Positions 19,766 through 29,382 of a DNA stretch of 64,000 nt are shown here, piece by piece. A model generated the notes under the pieces. The model ran no database searches, was not told the origin of the DNA, and worked only from the letters and a program-made list of their open reading frames with translations. A program made the translations under genes and the position numbers. Origin of the DNA: Roseiarcus sp963770275 (GTDB lineage: Bacteria; Pseudomonadota; Alphaproteobacteria; Rhizobiales; Beijerinckiaceae); contig CAVYPD010000035.1 of NCBI GenBank assembly GCA_963770275.1, forward strand, positions 248,001 to 312,000, in the 5' to 3' direction. Position 1 is the stretch's first letter. Each line of letters opens with the position of its first letter.

Positions 19766-20620
19766 TTAAGCGGCGCGCCAGCGACCTTCGCGCCGGATCA
19801 CTTCGGATGCGAGTTTCAAATAGGCTTGGCTGCCGGCGCATTTGAGGTCGTAAAGCAGCGCCGGCTTGCCATGCGACGGCGCCTCGGACAGGCGGACATT
19901 GCGCGGAATGACGGTCTCGTAGACCTTATCGCCCATATACGCGCGCACGTCCGCGACCACCTGGCCGGCGAGGCTGTTGCGGGGGTCGTACATCGTCAGC
20001 ACCACGCCATGGATCGTGAGGCTGGGGTTGAGCGTGCTGCGCACCTGCTCGACCGTCGTCAAAAGCTGCGACAGGCCCTCAAGGGCGAAGAACTCGCACT
20101 GAAGCGGGACCACGACCGCGTCGGCGGCGGCGAGCGCGTTGATGGTGAGAAGGTTCAACGAGGGCGGACAATCGATCAGCACATAGGTGGCCCGTTCTGG
20201 ATCGTCCGCGCTCGAGGCGCCATAGGTCCGGAGCGCATTCCGCAATTTGTAGGAGCGGTCTGAATGGCCGGCGATTTCCAGTTCCACGCCCAGAAGATCC
20301 ATGGTTGAGGGCGCGATGAAGAGCCGCGGCACCGAGGTCGGAATGACGACGTCGCGCAGGGTTTTTTCCCCGACGAGCATCTCGTAGCTCGAAGTCGTCC
20401 GAGCGCTCCGATTGATGCCGAGCCCAGTCGAGGCGTTGCCCTGCGGATCGAGATCAAGGATCAGCACACGCTCGCCGATGGCGGCAAGCGCAGTTCCCAG
20501 ATTGATGGCCGTGGTGGTCTTGCCGACCCCGCCCTTCTGGTTTGCGAGGGCGAAAACGCGCGGGCGCGCGGCGCCGTCGGGCTCGCGAACGAGGGGCTCC
20601 GTCTCGGTCATTGTGTTCAA
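19766..20620 (-). CDS. parA: Chromosome partitioning ATPase ParA
   Basis: Deviant Walker A ATPase that binds DNA non-specifically and drives origin segregation with ParB. The 284-residue protein has FALANQKGGVGKTTTAINL at residues 23-41 with the signature lysine, LDLDPQGNAS (A-prime), VLIDCPPSLNLLTINALAA (Walker B), and a C-terminal RNVRLSEAPSHGKPALLYD segment. It is four bases from the rsmG stop and in one run with mnmG, rsmG and parB, the normal order near the chromosome origin. Confidence 0.95.
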   Translation of the reverse strand: MNTMTETEPLVREPDGAARPRVFALANQKGGVGKTTTAINLGTALAAIGERVLILDLDPQGNASTGLGINRSARTTSSYEMLVGEKTLRDVVIPTSVPRLFIAPSTMDLLGVELEIAGHSDRSYKLRNALRTYGASSADDPERATYVLIDCPPSLNLLTINALAAADAVVVPLQCEFFALEGLSQLLTTVEQVRSTLNPSLTIHGVVLTMYDPRNSLAGQVVADVRAYMGDKVYETVIPRNVRLSEAPSHGKPALLYDLKCAGSQAYLKLASEVIRREGRWRAA

Positions 20621-20623
20621 GGT

Positions 20624-21307
20624 TTAGCCTTGGCGAATGCGCAGGATCGCGGCCTTGGGGTTGACGACGCTCTGAAGCGTTTCGATTGCATGTGTCCATG
20701 CCTCAGGCGACGCCGCGATTTGGTCCTTAGCTGATTCGCCGCGCGGAAACACGGCAATGGCCCCGCGCTCCATCCAGGGTCTCGCCAATTTGAGCGTCAG
20801 CGGCAAGGGGGCGAAGGCCCGCGCGGTCACGGCGTCCACAGTTCCGAGGCTTTCGGGGTCGATCGCTTCGACGCGCACGGGGTGAATCTGGGCCGCGGCG
20901 CCGGTCGCGCGGGTTGCTTCGCGCAGGAAGGCGCATTTCCGGCCGTCGCTCTCGATGCAATGGACGATCGCGCCGGGAACATCGGCGAGCTGGATCGCGA
21001 TCACGAGGCCCGGGAAGCCGGCGCCGGAGCCCATGTCGACCCAACGTTTGGCCCGCGGCGCAAGGGCCACTAGCTGGGCCGAATCCGCGATATGACGGGT
21101 CCAGACTGAGGGGAAGGTCGGGTTAGAGATGAGGTTCGTCTTATGTCGCCAGCGATCGAGCAGGTCGACGAAGGTCGCCAGCCGCTCCTCTGTTTCACGT
21201 GAAACAGGCACGAGGCGCAGAGCTGAGCGGCGATCGTCTGCGAGTTGGTCCGCCAAAGCGGCCGTCGGGAATGACAACGGGAATCGATCAGCCGGATTTG
21301 GTGTCAC
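20624..21307 (-). CDS. rsmG: 16S rRNA (guanine-527-N7)-methyltransferase RsmG
   Basis: Methylates G527 of 16S rRNA in the cytosol using SAM. The 227-residue protein has the family's VSRETEERLATFVDLLDRWRH helix, TNLISNP, WTRHIADSAQL, motif I VDMGSGAGFPGLVIA near 90, and the ESDGRKCAFL segment. The VSRE residues are encoded by a parS site (21191-21206), so the gene carries a partition element inside its coding sequence. The start overlaps the mnmG stop by four bases. Confidence 0.93.
   Translation of the reverse strand: MTPNPADRFPLSFPTAALADQLADDRRSALRLVPVSRETEERLATFVDLLDRWRHKTNLISNPTFPSVWTRHIADSAQLVALAPRAKRWVDMGSGAGFPGLVIAIQLADVPGAIVHCIESDGRKCAFLREATRATGAAAQIHPVRVEAIDPESLGTVDAVTARAFAPLPLTLKLARPWMERGAIAVFPRGESAKDQIAASPEAWTHAIETLQSVVNPKAAILRIRQG
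21191..21206. promoter_or_regulatory. parS: parS site 1 (inside rsmG)
   Basis: TGTTTCACGTGAAACA, the perfect 16-base bacterial parS palindrome. It encodes part of the CVSRET-like segment near residue 35 of RsmG. With the second copy at 23202 it marks an origin-proximal centromere region. Confidence 0.95.
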
Positions 21308-23186
21308 GTCCCCGCCGGCAGCCGATCGCGGGCGGAAGATCGTTCGGCCTTCCGCGCATGCGCGGCGATGAGCGCCAACGCCGCCGGGGTGACGCCCTCG
21401 ATGCGGCGGGCTTGTCCCAGGCTCACAGGGCGAACGGCAATGAACTTCTGCTTGATTTCGTTGGAGAGTCCGGAGAGGCGCCCATAGTCGAGGTCAAGGG
21501 GCAGAGCGGTCGAATCATCGCGGCGGTAGCGGGCGACGTCCTCGGCCTGGCGATTGAGATAAACGGAGTATTTCGCGTCGGCTTCGAGCCGGCGAACAAG
21601 ATTAGCGGGGATATCGCGAAGTTGAGGCCAGACGCGGGCAAGAATATCGAGTGTGAACTGCGATTGCGCGGCGAGTTCAAAGGCCGAGCGGCGGGCGCCG
21701 TCGCGATTGACGATAAGGCCATGAGCCTCCAGCTCCCGCGGGGTGGCGGTGGCAGCCTTGAGCATCGCCCGGGCCTGCTCCAGCTGGTCGCGGACTTGCG
21801 CGTAGACCCGCGCCCGTTCGGCGCTAACGCAGCCGAGCGCGATCCCCTTCGCCGTCAAACGCTCGTCGGCGTTGTCGGCTCGGAGCGAGAGCCGAAACTC
21901 GGCCCGCGAGGTGAACATGCGATAGGGCTCGGTGACGCCGTGGGTGGTCAGATCGTCGATCATCACGCCGAGATAAGATTCGGCGCGGTCGAACGTGGTC
22001 AGCCCCAGCCCGCCGGCTTTGCGCGCTGCGTTGATGCCCGCAACCACACCCTGTGCTCGCCGCCTCTTCGTAGCCGGTCGTGCCGTTGATCTGTCCGGCC
22101 AGGAACAGCCCCCCGAGGCGGCGCGCCTCCAGCGTCGGATCGAGCCCGCGCGGGTCGATGTAATCATATTCGATCGCATAGCCGGGTCGGAGAATGCGCG
22201 CATGCTCGAGGCCTGGGATCGTCGCCACGAGCGCACGCTGCGTCTCCTCGGGAAGCGAGGTCGAAATCCCGTTCGGATAGACGGTCGGATCGTCGACGCC
22301 CTCCGGCTCGAGAAAAATCTGATGGCTGTCGCGATCGGCGAAGCGGATCACTTTGTCTTCGATCGACGGACAATAGCGTGGGCCGCGCCCCGAGATCGCG
22401 CCCGAATAGACGGCGGAGCGATGCGCATCCGCTTGGATGATGCGATGGGTCTCGGCAGTGGTGCGGGTGATATGGCAGGGCAGCTGCGGCGCCGTGACCG
22501 AGGTCGTCATCGAGGAGAAGAACTCGGGCTCTGGATCGCCATGCTGGATCTCAAGGCGACCCCAGTCGATGGTTGCGCCGTCCAGCCGGGGCGGGGTTCC
22601 GGTCTTGAGCCGCGCGAGCGCGAATCCGGCGCCGTCGAGACTTTGCGCCAAGCGAGACCGAGGGTGCATCGCCGAAACGTCCCGCGGGCGTGCGTTGGTC
22701 GCCGAGATGGATCATTCCGCGCAGGAAGGTGCCGGTGGTGAGCACGATTGCGCGGCACGATATCGCCCGGCCGTCCGCCAGCTCGATGCCCGTGACGGCG
22801 CCGGCGTCGGACGCGATGCGCGCCGCTTCCCCTTCGACGACGGTCAGGTTCGCCGTCCCGGAGACGAGAGCCTGCATGGCGCGCCGGTAGAGCTTACGGT
22901 CCGCCTGGGCGCGCGGCCCCTGAACCGCTGGACCCTTGCGGCGGTTGAGGACGCGGAATTGAATGCCCGCCGCATCAGCAGCGCGCGCCATCACGCCGTC
23001 GAGCGCGTCGATTTCGCGCACCAGATGACCCTTGCCCAGCCCGCCGATCGCGGGGTTGCAGGACATTTCGCCGATTGTCGCAAAGCGATGAGTAACGAGC
23101 GCGGTCGCCGCGCCGCAGCGCGCGGCCGCGGTCGCGGCTTCGCATCCCGCATGGCCCCCGCCGATGACAACGACGTCAAATTTCAT
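21304..23186 (-). CDS. mnmG: tRNA uridine-34 modification enzyme MnmG (GidA), frameshifted
   Basis: FAD enzyme that, with MnmE, installs the carboxymethylaminomethyl group at wobble uridine. Three frames join: VVVIGGGHAGCEAATAAAR with THRFATIGEMSCNPAIGG and GPRAQADRKLYRRAM; then FALARLKTGTPPRLDG, YCPSIEDKVIRF and QIFLEPEG; then GVVAGINAARKAGG, MFTSRAEFRLSLRADNADERLT and the C-terminal LDYGRLSGLSNEIKQKF with its helix bundle. Breaks are +1 at about 22645 and 22060. Repaired length is about 626 residues, normal. The stop overlaps the rsmG start by four bases. Confidence 0.92.
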
Positions 23187-23201
23187 TTCAGGCAGCCCGC
23201 C

Positions 23202-23217
23202 TGTTTCACGTGAAACA
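23202..23217. promoter_or_regulatory. parS: parS site 2 (mnmG-mnmE gap)
   Basis: TGTTTCACGTGAAACA again, identical to site 1, 15 bases upstream of the mnmG ATG. Because it sits in the short gap before mnmG, ParB bound here could also affect mnmG transcription; that is inference. Confidence 0.95.
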
Positions 23218-23320
23218 TCTCGACACTCGGTCCGAACTTCGCCCTGAGGCGCCGCAGAGCGGCCTCGAAGGGCGCTCCAGCGGGAAACGAAGGACGCCTA
23301 CGATCGCGTTGAGCCTGGAC

Positions 23321-23360
23321 CATCCTTCGAGACGCGCCTTCGGCGCTCCTCAGGATGAGG
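23321..23360. repeat. Dispersed palindrome, copy 1 (flank of mnmE)
   Basis: CATCCTTCGAGACGCG followed by CCTTCGGCGCTCCTCAGGATG and AGG: a hairpin whose arms are the ends CATCCT and AGGATG. An inverted copy with about 37 of 40 bases matching lies at 24957-24996 on the far side of mnmE. This type of repeat is frequent in alphaproteobacterial spacers. Confidence 0.7.
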
Positions 23361-23398
23361 CGCTCGATACCCGGAGCTCACGACGCGACGCCGACCAT

Positions 23399-24728
23399 CT
23401 ACTTCCCCACACACAATCGTGCAAAGATCTCTCCGAGCACCTCTTCAACGCCGATCCGCCCGACAATCCGATCCATCGCCGACGCCGCCCGCCGGAGATC
23501 CTCGGCGATCAGTTCCGGCTCCGCTGCGTCTGGCGAGAGCGCGGAGGCCAAAGCTTGGCGCGCGTCCTGGAAACCGCGCCGGTGCCTCTCGAGGGTCAAC
23601 AATGCCGGCTCACGCGAAGACATGCGCTCTTCCGCCAGATCGGCAATGGCGTCAAGCAGACGGTCGACCCCAGCCCCCGTTTTGGCGGATATGGCGAGCT
23701 CTTCCGCTCCTGCCGGCGAGGCGCCAGCCTCTTTCAGGTCCGTCTTTGTCCGCACAAGCAGGATTGGCGATTGCAAGCTCGGCGCCGGGCCGTCTGCCCC
23801 CGTCATTCAGCCACAGCATCAGGTCCGCGCTCTCGGCGCGGCGGCGCGCTCTCGCAACCCCTTCCTGTTCGATCGGATCATGGCTGTCGCGAATGCCCGC
23901 TGTGTCGACGAGAATGACGGGATAGCCGCGTAGATCGAGAAACACCTCGATCAAGTCGCGCGTCGTTCCTGGGATTGGCGAAATGATCGCGACATCGCGC
24001 CCCGCAAGCGCGTTCATCAGCGTCGACTTGCCGACATTCGGAGGCCCGGCGATCACGACGGTAAAGCCGTCTCGGAGACGCGCTGCCGAATCTGCGGTCG
24101 CCAGCGCCCGGTCTATCCGCTCGATCGCGCCGCGCGCCGCGCTTCTCACCGATTCGAGGGTGAAATCCGAGGCGTCCTCGACGTCAGTGAAATCGATCTG
24201 CGTTTCGACCGCCGCCATGGCCTCAAGCAGGCTCGTCCGGATCGCCTCACATTCGCGGCTGAGCGCCCCGCCGGCGATGTTTTGGGCCTGTCGCCGCTGC
24301 GCCTCCGTTTCCGCTTCGACCAGATCGGCAAGCCCGTCCACCTCGGAAAGATCGATCTTCCCGTTCATGAAAGCGCGCCACGCGAATTCCCCGGGCTCTG
24401 CGAGGCGTAGCCCCGGAATGAGCGCGAGCGCCTTGACGCAAGCCGCGGCGACGGCCCGCCCGCCGGTGACGCTGATCTCCGCCATCTCCTCGCCGGTGAA
24501 GCTGCGCGGCGCCTGAAACCGCGTGATCAGCGCTCGGTCGAGCGGCTCCCGGGATTGAGGATGTCTCAGCGTTCGCAGGACAGCGCGCCGGTCCGGAAAT
24601 TCAGTCCCAGGGGCCATTGTCTTCAGCGCTTCCGAACAGCCGGGACCGGATATGCGCAGGACGGCGATCGCGGCTCGGCCGGCGCCGGATGCGGGCGCGA
24701 AGATCGTGTCGTGATCGTTGGCGAACAT
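23399..24728 (-). CDS. mnmE: tRNA modification GTPase MnmE (TrmE), frameshifted
   Basis: GTPase partner of MnmG. The first frame gives DTIFAPASGAGRAAIAVLRISG, FTGEEMAEISVTGGRAV, GEFAWRAFMNGKIDLSE, the P-loop AGPPNVGKSTLMNALAG, ISPIPGTTRDLIE (switch) and VDTAGIRDS. Near 23795-23805, at a run of five C on the plus strand, it shifts by +1 and continues LLVRTKTDLKE, ISAKTGAGVDRLLDAI, ending in the C-terminal CVGK tetrapeptide whose cysteine is required in this family. Repaired length is about 442 residues. Confidence 0.93.
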
Positions 24729-24763
24729 GGTTCGCGCTAAAGTTTAGGAAGAACGGAAGGAAC

Positions 24764-24895
24764 CGTCATCGCGAGAAGCGCTCGCGCGACGCGGCGATCC
24801 AGAGAACATGGGCGCCCTAGGTTCCCCTGGATTGGTTCGCCATAGCCCCTCCGGAAGGACGGGCGTCTTTCGACGCCCGAAGGCTCGCAATGACG
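24764..24895. repeat. Dispersed palindromic element, second GTCATTGCGAG-type copy
   Basis: Begins CGTCATCGCGAG and ends CTCGCAATGACG with GATCCAGAGAAC and CCCCTGGATTGG inside; related to the element at 16558-16650. It lies in the 426-base gap upstream of mnmE (24729-25154), which holds no gene. Confidence 0.55.
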
Positions 24896-24956
24896 ATCGG
24901 GGGCCGACTGAATGGCACCAGGCCCCTGGACGATCGAAATCGCCCGCCACCCTCCG

Positions 24957-24996
24957 CCTCGTCCTGAGGAGCGCCGAAGGCGCGTCTCGAAGGGCG
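24957..24996. repeat. Dispersed palindrome, copy 2 (inverted relative to 23321)
   Basis: CCTCGTCCTGAGGAGCG followed by CCGAAGGCGCGTCTCGAAGG, the reverse complement of the repeat at 23321-23360 with few differences. Together with that copy it brackets mnmE. About 35 bases on, at 25032-25060, lies a related CCCTTCGACAAGCTCAGGAC motif. Confidence 0.7.
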
Positions 24997-25154
24997 CGTA
25001 AGAGCCCGCTAGACCGGCGGGGCCAACTGGACCCTTCCCTTCGACAAGCTCAGGACAGGCTTTCGAGGCCGCGCTGACGCGGGCCGCCTCAGAAGGAGGG
25101 GGTTGGTACGGCCAAAAGCAGAAGACGGTGGCCGCGCGCGGCCGCGCGTTGGGC

Positions 25155-25655
25155 TTAGTCTCGCGCTGGAGCGGCGGCCGGCAATTCGCTGACTGCGCCG
25201 CCCGAACGGGCGGGGGCGGAGGTCGCCTGCTTCCAGGACGGGGTGCACACAACATACTGGTCCGCAATCGCCTCGTGATCGCCCTGCTTCTCACGCTGGA
25301 AATACAAGTAGCAAATGCTGAGCCCGCCGGTGCGATAATCGACGCGGAACACGCCGCCTTCCTGCTCGTGACGCGTCGCGATCAGCCCATAGTCGCTGGG
25401 CTCCTGCTTTGTCGCGCCGTCTCCGCTGCGATAGCAGGAGGTGACGCCGAATGCGCCAGGGCCGACATCAGGTCGCCCTGGATTGTGAGCGAATTGGCAC
25501 GCGATGACGTCGCCCGACAATTTGTCGAGGCGGTAGACCAGCGACAGATTGATTTGCGGCGCCGCAAGAAACTCGTACTGGCCGGCTTCTGCCCCGGTCG
25601 CAAAGAAGCACGCGGCCATCACCGCAAATCCGAAGACTGAAGCTTTCGCAACCAT
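25155..25655 (-). CDS. Hypothetical secreted protein, 166 aa
   Basis: Starts MVAKASVFGFAVMAACFFATGAEA-like (written here in parts: MVAKASVFGF, then a hydrophobic stretch ending ATGAEAG), a clear signal peptide cut near residue 25. The mature part reads YEFLAAPQINLSLVYRLD, then GDVIACQFAH, VTSCYRSGDGA, and LSICYLYFQREK with YVVCTPSW; four cysteines could form two disulphides in the periplasm. An earlier in-frame start at 25682 is less likely. The repeated pattern of short strands with a polar residue before cysteine suggests a small beta domain. I recognise no named family. Confidence 0.6.
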   Translation of the reverse strand: MVAKASVFGFAVMAACFFATGAEAGQYEFLAAPQINLSLVYRLDKLSGDVIACQFAHNPGRPDVGPGAFGVTSCYRSGDGATKQEPSDYGLIATRHEQEGGVFRVDYRTGGLSICYLYFQREKQGDHEAIADQYVVCTPSWKQATSAPARSGGAVSELPAAAPARD

Positions 25656-25742
25656 CGCCGACCCCCGCGAACCGCAAATCACGTGAGGTTAAGATGGCGC
25701 CGAGCGTCTTCACAAATCGTTAAGGCTAACAAAAAATTACCG

Positions 25743-26368
25743 TCAGGCCGTCAGGATCTCTTTAGTAGCGACGGTCGAGTCGGCGTTGAGCCGATAGACA
25801 AGCGGCACGCCCGTCGCGAGCTCCATCGTCGGGATCGTCTCCGGCGTCAGCCGGTCGAGCACCATGACCAGCGCGCGCAGAGAGTTGCCGTGCGCCGCGA
25901 CGAGTACGCGCTTGCCGCCAAGCACCGGGGGAAGGATGTTCTGGCAGTAATAAGGAAGCGCGCGCGCGACCGTATCTTTCAGGCTTTCCCCGCCCGGCGG
26001 ATTGATGTCGTAGCTGCGCCGCCAGATGTGGACCTGCTCCTCGCCCCACTTCTTGCGCGCATCGTCCTTGTTGAGCCCGGCAAGATCGCCATAGTCGCGT
26101 TCGTTGAGCGCCTGATCGCGCTCTTCCGGCAGGCCGGTCTGCCCCATTTCCGCAAGCGCCAAATTGAAGCGTGCGCTGGGCGCGGATGAGGGCTGAGGTG
26201 AAGACGAGATCGAAGGCAATTCCGTGCGCCTTCATCCGGCGGCCCGGCCGCTTTCGCTTCCTCCACTCCGGTGGGAGACAAGTCCACGTCGCGCCATCCC
26301 GTGAACAGGTTCTCGAGGTTCCATTCGCTCTGACCATGGCGCAACAGAACGAGGAGACGGTCAGCCAT
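25743..26368 (-). CDS. gpmA: 2,3-bisphosphoglycerate-dependent phosphoglycerate mutase, frameshifted
   Basis: Glycolytic enzyme that interconverts 2- and 3-phosphoglycerate through a phosphohistidine. Frame one gives LLVLLRHGQSEWNLENLFTG with the catalytic RHG; frame two FDLVFTSALIRAQRTL; frame three ALNERDYGDLAGLNKDDAR, the VHIWRRSYDINPPGGESL block and the second-histidine block VAAHGNSLRALVMVLD. Breaks at about 26250 and 26190 are both +1. Repaired length is about 207 residues, the short alphaproteobacterial form. Confidence 0.9.
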
Positions 26369-26452
26369 AGGAATTCGCCTTGGTGGGAGGTCGACGCGCG
26401 GTCTTCAAAGCATGGCGCATCGGCGGCGCCAACCCGAAAACCGAAAGACCAG

Positions 26453-27199
26453 TTATTCGCAATGGCGCTCGCGTCGAGCGCTCGGCGCAAGAGCGGGTTC
26501 AAGCGGAGGCAACCGCGCTCGGGCGACCTTACGGACGCCGACCCGTCGAGGGACCTGCTTGATCGCCTCGACAATATACACGCCAGCAAAGGGTGATCCA
26601 ATCGCTCCCCCGACCCGCTCGATCGTCGTCGCGGACCGCATCATGAACCGCTGGGCGACCGGCGGCGCATGGAGCGCCTCGCCCCAGAAGACCGGCGAGA
26701 ACTCCGCACGCTGAAGCAAGTCGCGGAGCTGGGACCTCGAATAGGGCAGGCCTTGTCCGTAGGGCGTGCTGTCCGTGCGCGCCCAGACGCCCCGGCGGGA
26801 GGGGACGATCACGATCATTCGTCCCTCAGGCGAGGTGATGCGCCACAATTCCTCTAGGAGCGCGTCCGGCCGATCGGCCGCCTCCAAGGCGTGGGCGAGC
26901 AACAATCGGTCGATGGAGCCGTCAGGCAGCGGCAACATTTGCGGATCCACGAGCGCTGCGGCGCAGCGACCGGTTTCAGGCCAGATCGCGACGCCCTGTT
27001 CGGCGGGCATCAAGGCCAGGCATCGGCGAGCGCCGTCGCGGAATCGGTCGAGATAGGGCGCGCCGTAACCGACCGCGGCGATCGAGAGGCCGGCGCTGCT
27101 GTCCCAGCGCTCACGGATCACGCGCCCGATCAGCCTGCGGGCGACGCCGCCGAGGGGCGAGCCGTAGAAGCTCTGCAAGCTGAGAATGTCGAGAGGCAT
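26453..27199 (-). CDS. Class I SAM-dependent methyltransferase
   Basis: About 248 residues. ATG 27199 starts MPLDILSLQSFYGSPLG; upstream in-frame starts at 27223 and 27253 exist but read as less plausible. The Rossmann part is partly degenerate: IAAVGYGAPYLDRF stands at motif I, PLPDGSIDRLLLAHALE matches the PLPDxSFDxVxxxHALE motif of Methyltransf_11, followed by ELWRITSPEGRMIVIVPSRRG. The gene is head to head with gloB, the usual neighbour arrangement in rhizobia. The missing GxGxG suggests weak SAM binding or a non-catalytic role; substrate unknown. Confidence 0.75.
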   Translation of the reverse strand: MPLDILSLQSFYGSPLGGVARRLIGRVIRERWDSSAGLSIAAVGYGAPYLDRFRDGARRCLALMPAEQGVAIWPETGRCAAALVDPQMLPLPDGSIDRLLLAHALEAADRPDALLEELWRITSPEGRMIVIVPSRRGVWARTDSTPYGQGLPYSRSQLRDLLQRAEFSPVFWGEALHAPPVAQRFMMRSATTIERVGGAIGSPFAGVYIVEAIKQVPRRVGVRKVARARLPPLEPALAPSARRERHCE

Positions 27200-27409
27200 C
27201 GCTATCGGCCGGACGGGGTCCATGACTTTGAACGAGCGCCCGACCTTTCGCAATGCGTCAGCGTCCGCAAGTCGTGCAGGAGACGGGGCGGACGCAAGAC
27301 AAAGATCGGTCGCCCGGTTATAAGGAATACGCGGTCAGGGCGCGCGTTTGGCTCAAGCGCCGCGCAAAGCCCCGAGAACCGACGACGGAATTGCCGAGCG
27401 TAATCGCCC

Positions 27410-28183
27410 ATGACGATCAGCATCCATCAATATCTGTGTCTCACGGACAATTACGGCGTCCTCGTGCACGACTCGACGACCGGCGCGACGGCCTGCGTCG
27501 ACGTCCCGGAAGCGGGACCCACGCTCGCTGCTTTGGCGGAGCGGGGCTGGAACCTAACCGACATCTTGATCACGCATCATCACGCCGATCACATTCAGGG
27601 CGTGCCGGACGTGAGGGCAAAATTCCCAAACGCGAAGGTGTGGGGCCCGGCCAAGGACGCGTCGCGAATTCCTTTCCTCGATCATCAGGTGAAGGAAGGG
27701 GACACGGCCCAGCGTCGGATCGCTCGCGAGCGAAAGTCATTGAAACCCCCGGGCATACGCTCGGCCATATCGCCTATCATTTTGAGAAAGACGACGTCGC
27801 CTTCTGCGGCGACACGCTGTTCTCGCTGGGGTGCGGCCGTGTGTTCGAGGCGCCGCTTGCGGTGATGTGGAGCTCGCTCGCCAAGCTGGCCGCCCTTCCC
27901 GGCGAGACCCAAATCTACTGCGGCCATGAATACACCCAGGCGAATGGACGCTTCGCCCTCACCATCGAACCCGGCAATCCGGTTCTGAAGGCTCGAATCG
28001 AGGAGATCGCGAGGCTGCGCGCCGCGCGGTCGGCCGACCGTGCCCACGACGATTGCAGCCGAGCTTGCCGCCAATCCGTTTCTGCGCGTGGAGGAGCCGG
28101 CGATTCAGACCGCGGTCGGCATGGGCGGCGCGGAGCCTGCGGCGGTGTTTGGGGAACTCCGGACGCGCAAGGACCGATTTTAG
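27410..28183 (+). CDS. gloB: Hydroxyacylglutathione hydrolase (glyoxalase II), frameshifted
   Basis: Hydrolyses S-lactoylglutathione to lactate and glutathione, the second step of methylglyoxal removal. Frame one carries YLCLTDNYGVLVHD and the metal site ITHHHADHIQG; a region of two +1 breaks (about 27707 and 27731) leads to ETPGHTLGHIAY, FCGDTLFSLGCGRVFE and YCGHEYTQANGRF; a third break at about 28035 leads to the C-terminal NPFLRVEEP and ELRTRKDRF. Repaired length of 256 residues equals the family norm. The stop overlaps that of phaR. Confidence 0.9.
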
Positions 28184-28767
28184 GGCGTCTCGGTCTTCTT
28201 GGCCAAGGATTCGAGCCGCTTTTGCATGTCGGATAGCTGAGTGCGCAGATCGTCGATATCGCCCTCGGAATTCGCCTTCTTGGAAGGCGCTTCCGCGGTC
28301 ACGGCGGCGAATGGCGAGAACATCGCCAAGGCTTGATTGAACGCCGCGAAATTCTTCTTCGTCAATTCCTGCATGGCGGCGAACGAGCCGGCGGAGAACG
28401 CCTCCGGACCAAACATGCGGCTTGCGGCTTCGCGCATCGCCGGTTGCTCGCCCGAAAAGCGGTCGATCGAGAATTCCAGATAGCTCGGCAGGATCGCCTG
28501 CATGCTGTCGCCATAAAAGCGGATCAGCTGGCGCAAGAACGTCGTCGGCAGCAGCGACTGTCCCTCAATTCCCTCCTGCTCGAAAATAATCTGGGTGAGG
28601 ACCGAACGGGTGATGTCGTCATTGCTTTTGGCGTCGTAAACGATGAAATCTTCGCCGGCTTTCACCATTTTCGCCAAATCGGCCAGCGTCACATACGCGC
28701 TCGACGCTGTATTATACAGACGTCGATTGGCGTACTTCTTGATTGTAATCGGAGTGGAATTAGCCAT
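28180..28767 (-). CDS. phaR: Polyhydroxyalkanoate synthesis repressor PhaR
   Basis: Transcription repressor of PHA granule genes that also binds the polymer. The ATG at 28767 gives MANSTPITIKKYANRRLYNT, the hallmark DNA-binding N-terminal domain, followed by YVTLADLAKMVKAGEDFIVYDAKSNDDITRSVL and the PHB-accumulation repeat blocks (QQ-like FLRQLIRFYGDSMQ and EFSIDRF), ending in a predicted coiled coil LRTQLSDMQKRLESL. About 195 residues, normal. The open frame extends upstream, but the family starts here. It implies that the organism stores polyhydroxyalkanoate; the synthase is not in the window. Confidence 0.92.
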   Translation of the reverse strand: MANSTPITIKKYANRRLYNTASSAYVTLADLAKMVKAGEDFIVYDAKSNDDITRSVLTQIIFEQEGIEGQSLLPTTFLRQLIRFYGDSMQAILPSYLEFSIDRFSGEQPAMREAASRMFGPEAFSAGSFAAMQELTKKNFAAFNQALAMFSPFAAVTAEAPSKKANSEGDIDDLRTQLSDMQKRLESLAKKTETP

Positions 28768-29054
28768 GAACTTGATGCCGGTCCGAGAGTGACGCCGACG
28801 CGCGTCAACATAAGATAAGCGTTTTTTTTGCGCAGCCAAACCTTTTTTTGCATTGCAGCGTACGCCATCGGCTCGATGCAACCAAAGAGGTGCGGGCGCG
28901 GTGTCGGACCAAGGCGGCAAGGCGCCAAGCACGCGCCAGGCGTTTAGAACGATGATTTGCACTATCCAGAAAGCACAAGACGTTACGGCGAAGCATCACA
29001 AATCGGTCGGCTTGAAATTCCGGATGCGGCTCTTATAACCGGCGCTAGGCTCAG

Positions 29055-29382
29055 ATGAGTGATCGACGTAGAGGACTATCTTTGAATATCCGAATCGTGT
29101 CGCTGGTTTGTGCTGGCGCATTCTGCCTTATCGCCTCGGAAACGCTCTTGACCTTTGGCGCGCTCGCACAGATCACGACGGCAGGCGTCGTGGCCGCGTC
29201 GTCCGCCGGCAGCGGCTCCGTTGCGACGGTGAGGCTGGTCGCCGAAACTCTCCCTGCCGTCAAGCAGGACCCTGCCGAGCGGTCCGCCAGGTCGATTCGA
29301 ATGTGCGCAAAAGACCGACGCCCAGGGCCTGCAGGGCAAGACGCGAAAGCACGTCTTGCGCGAGTGCAAGCGAGGCTCATGA
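29055..29382 (+). CDS. PsiF-like small secreted protein, frameshifted
   Basis: N-terminal part MSDRRRGLSLNIRIVSLV then a hydrophobic stretch to GALAQ reads as a signal peptide (cut near residue 39). An extra C at about 29297 hides the C-terminal part; without it the frame continues SIECAQKTDAQGLQGK, then TRKHVLRECKRGS and stops at 29380-29382. The pattern C-x(4-5)-A-x-GL-x-GK-x-R-x-x(3)-C matches the PsiF repeat of phosphate-starvation-inducible periplasmic proteins. The stop overlaps the prmB ATG as ATGA. Function of PsiF proteins is unknown. The assignment depends on the repair being right. Confidence 0.55.

Noticed and set aside
27253..28236. Single long frame over gloB
   Set aside because: Only its middle third encodes gloB; the ends are out of phase, and the correct ends lie in the other frame.
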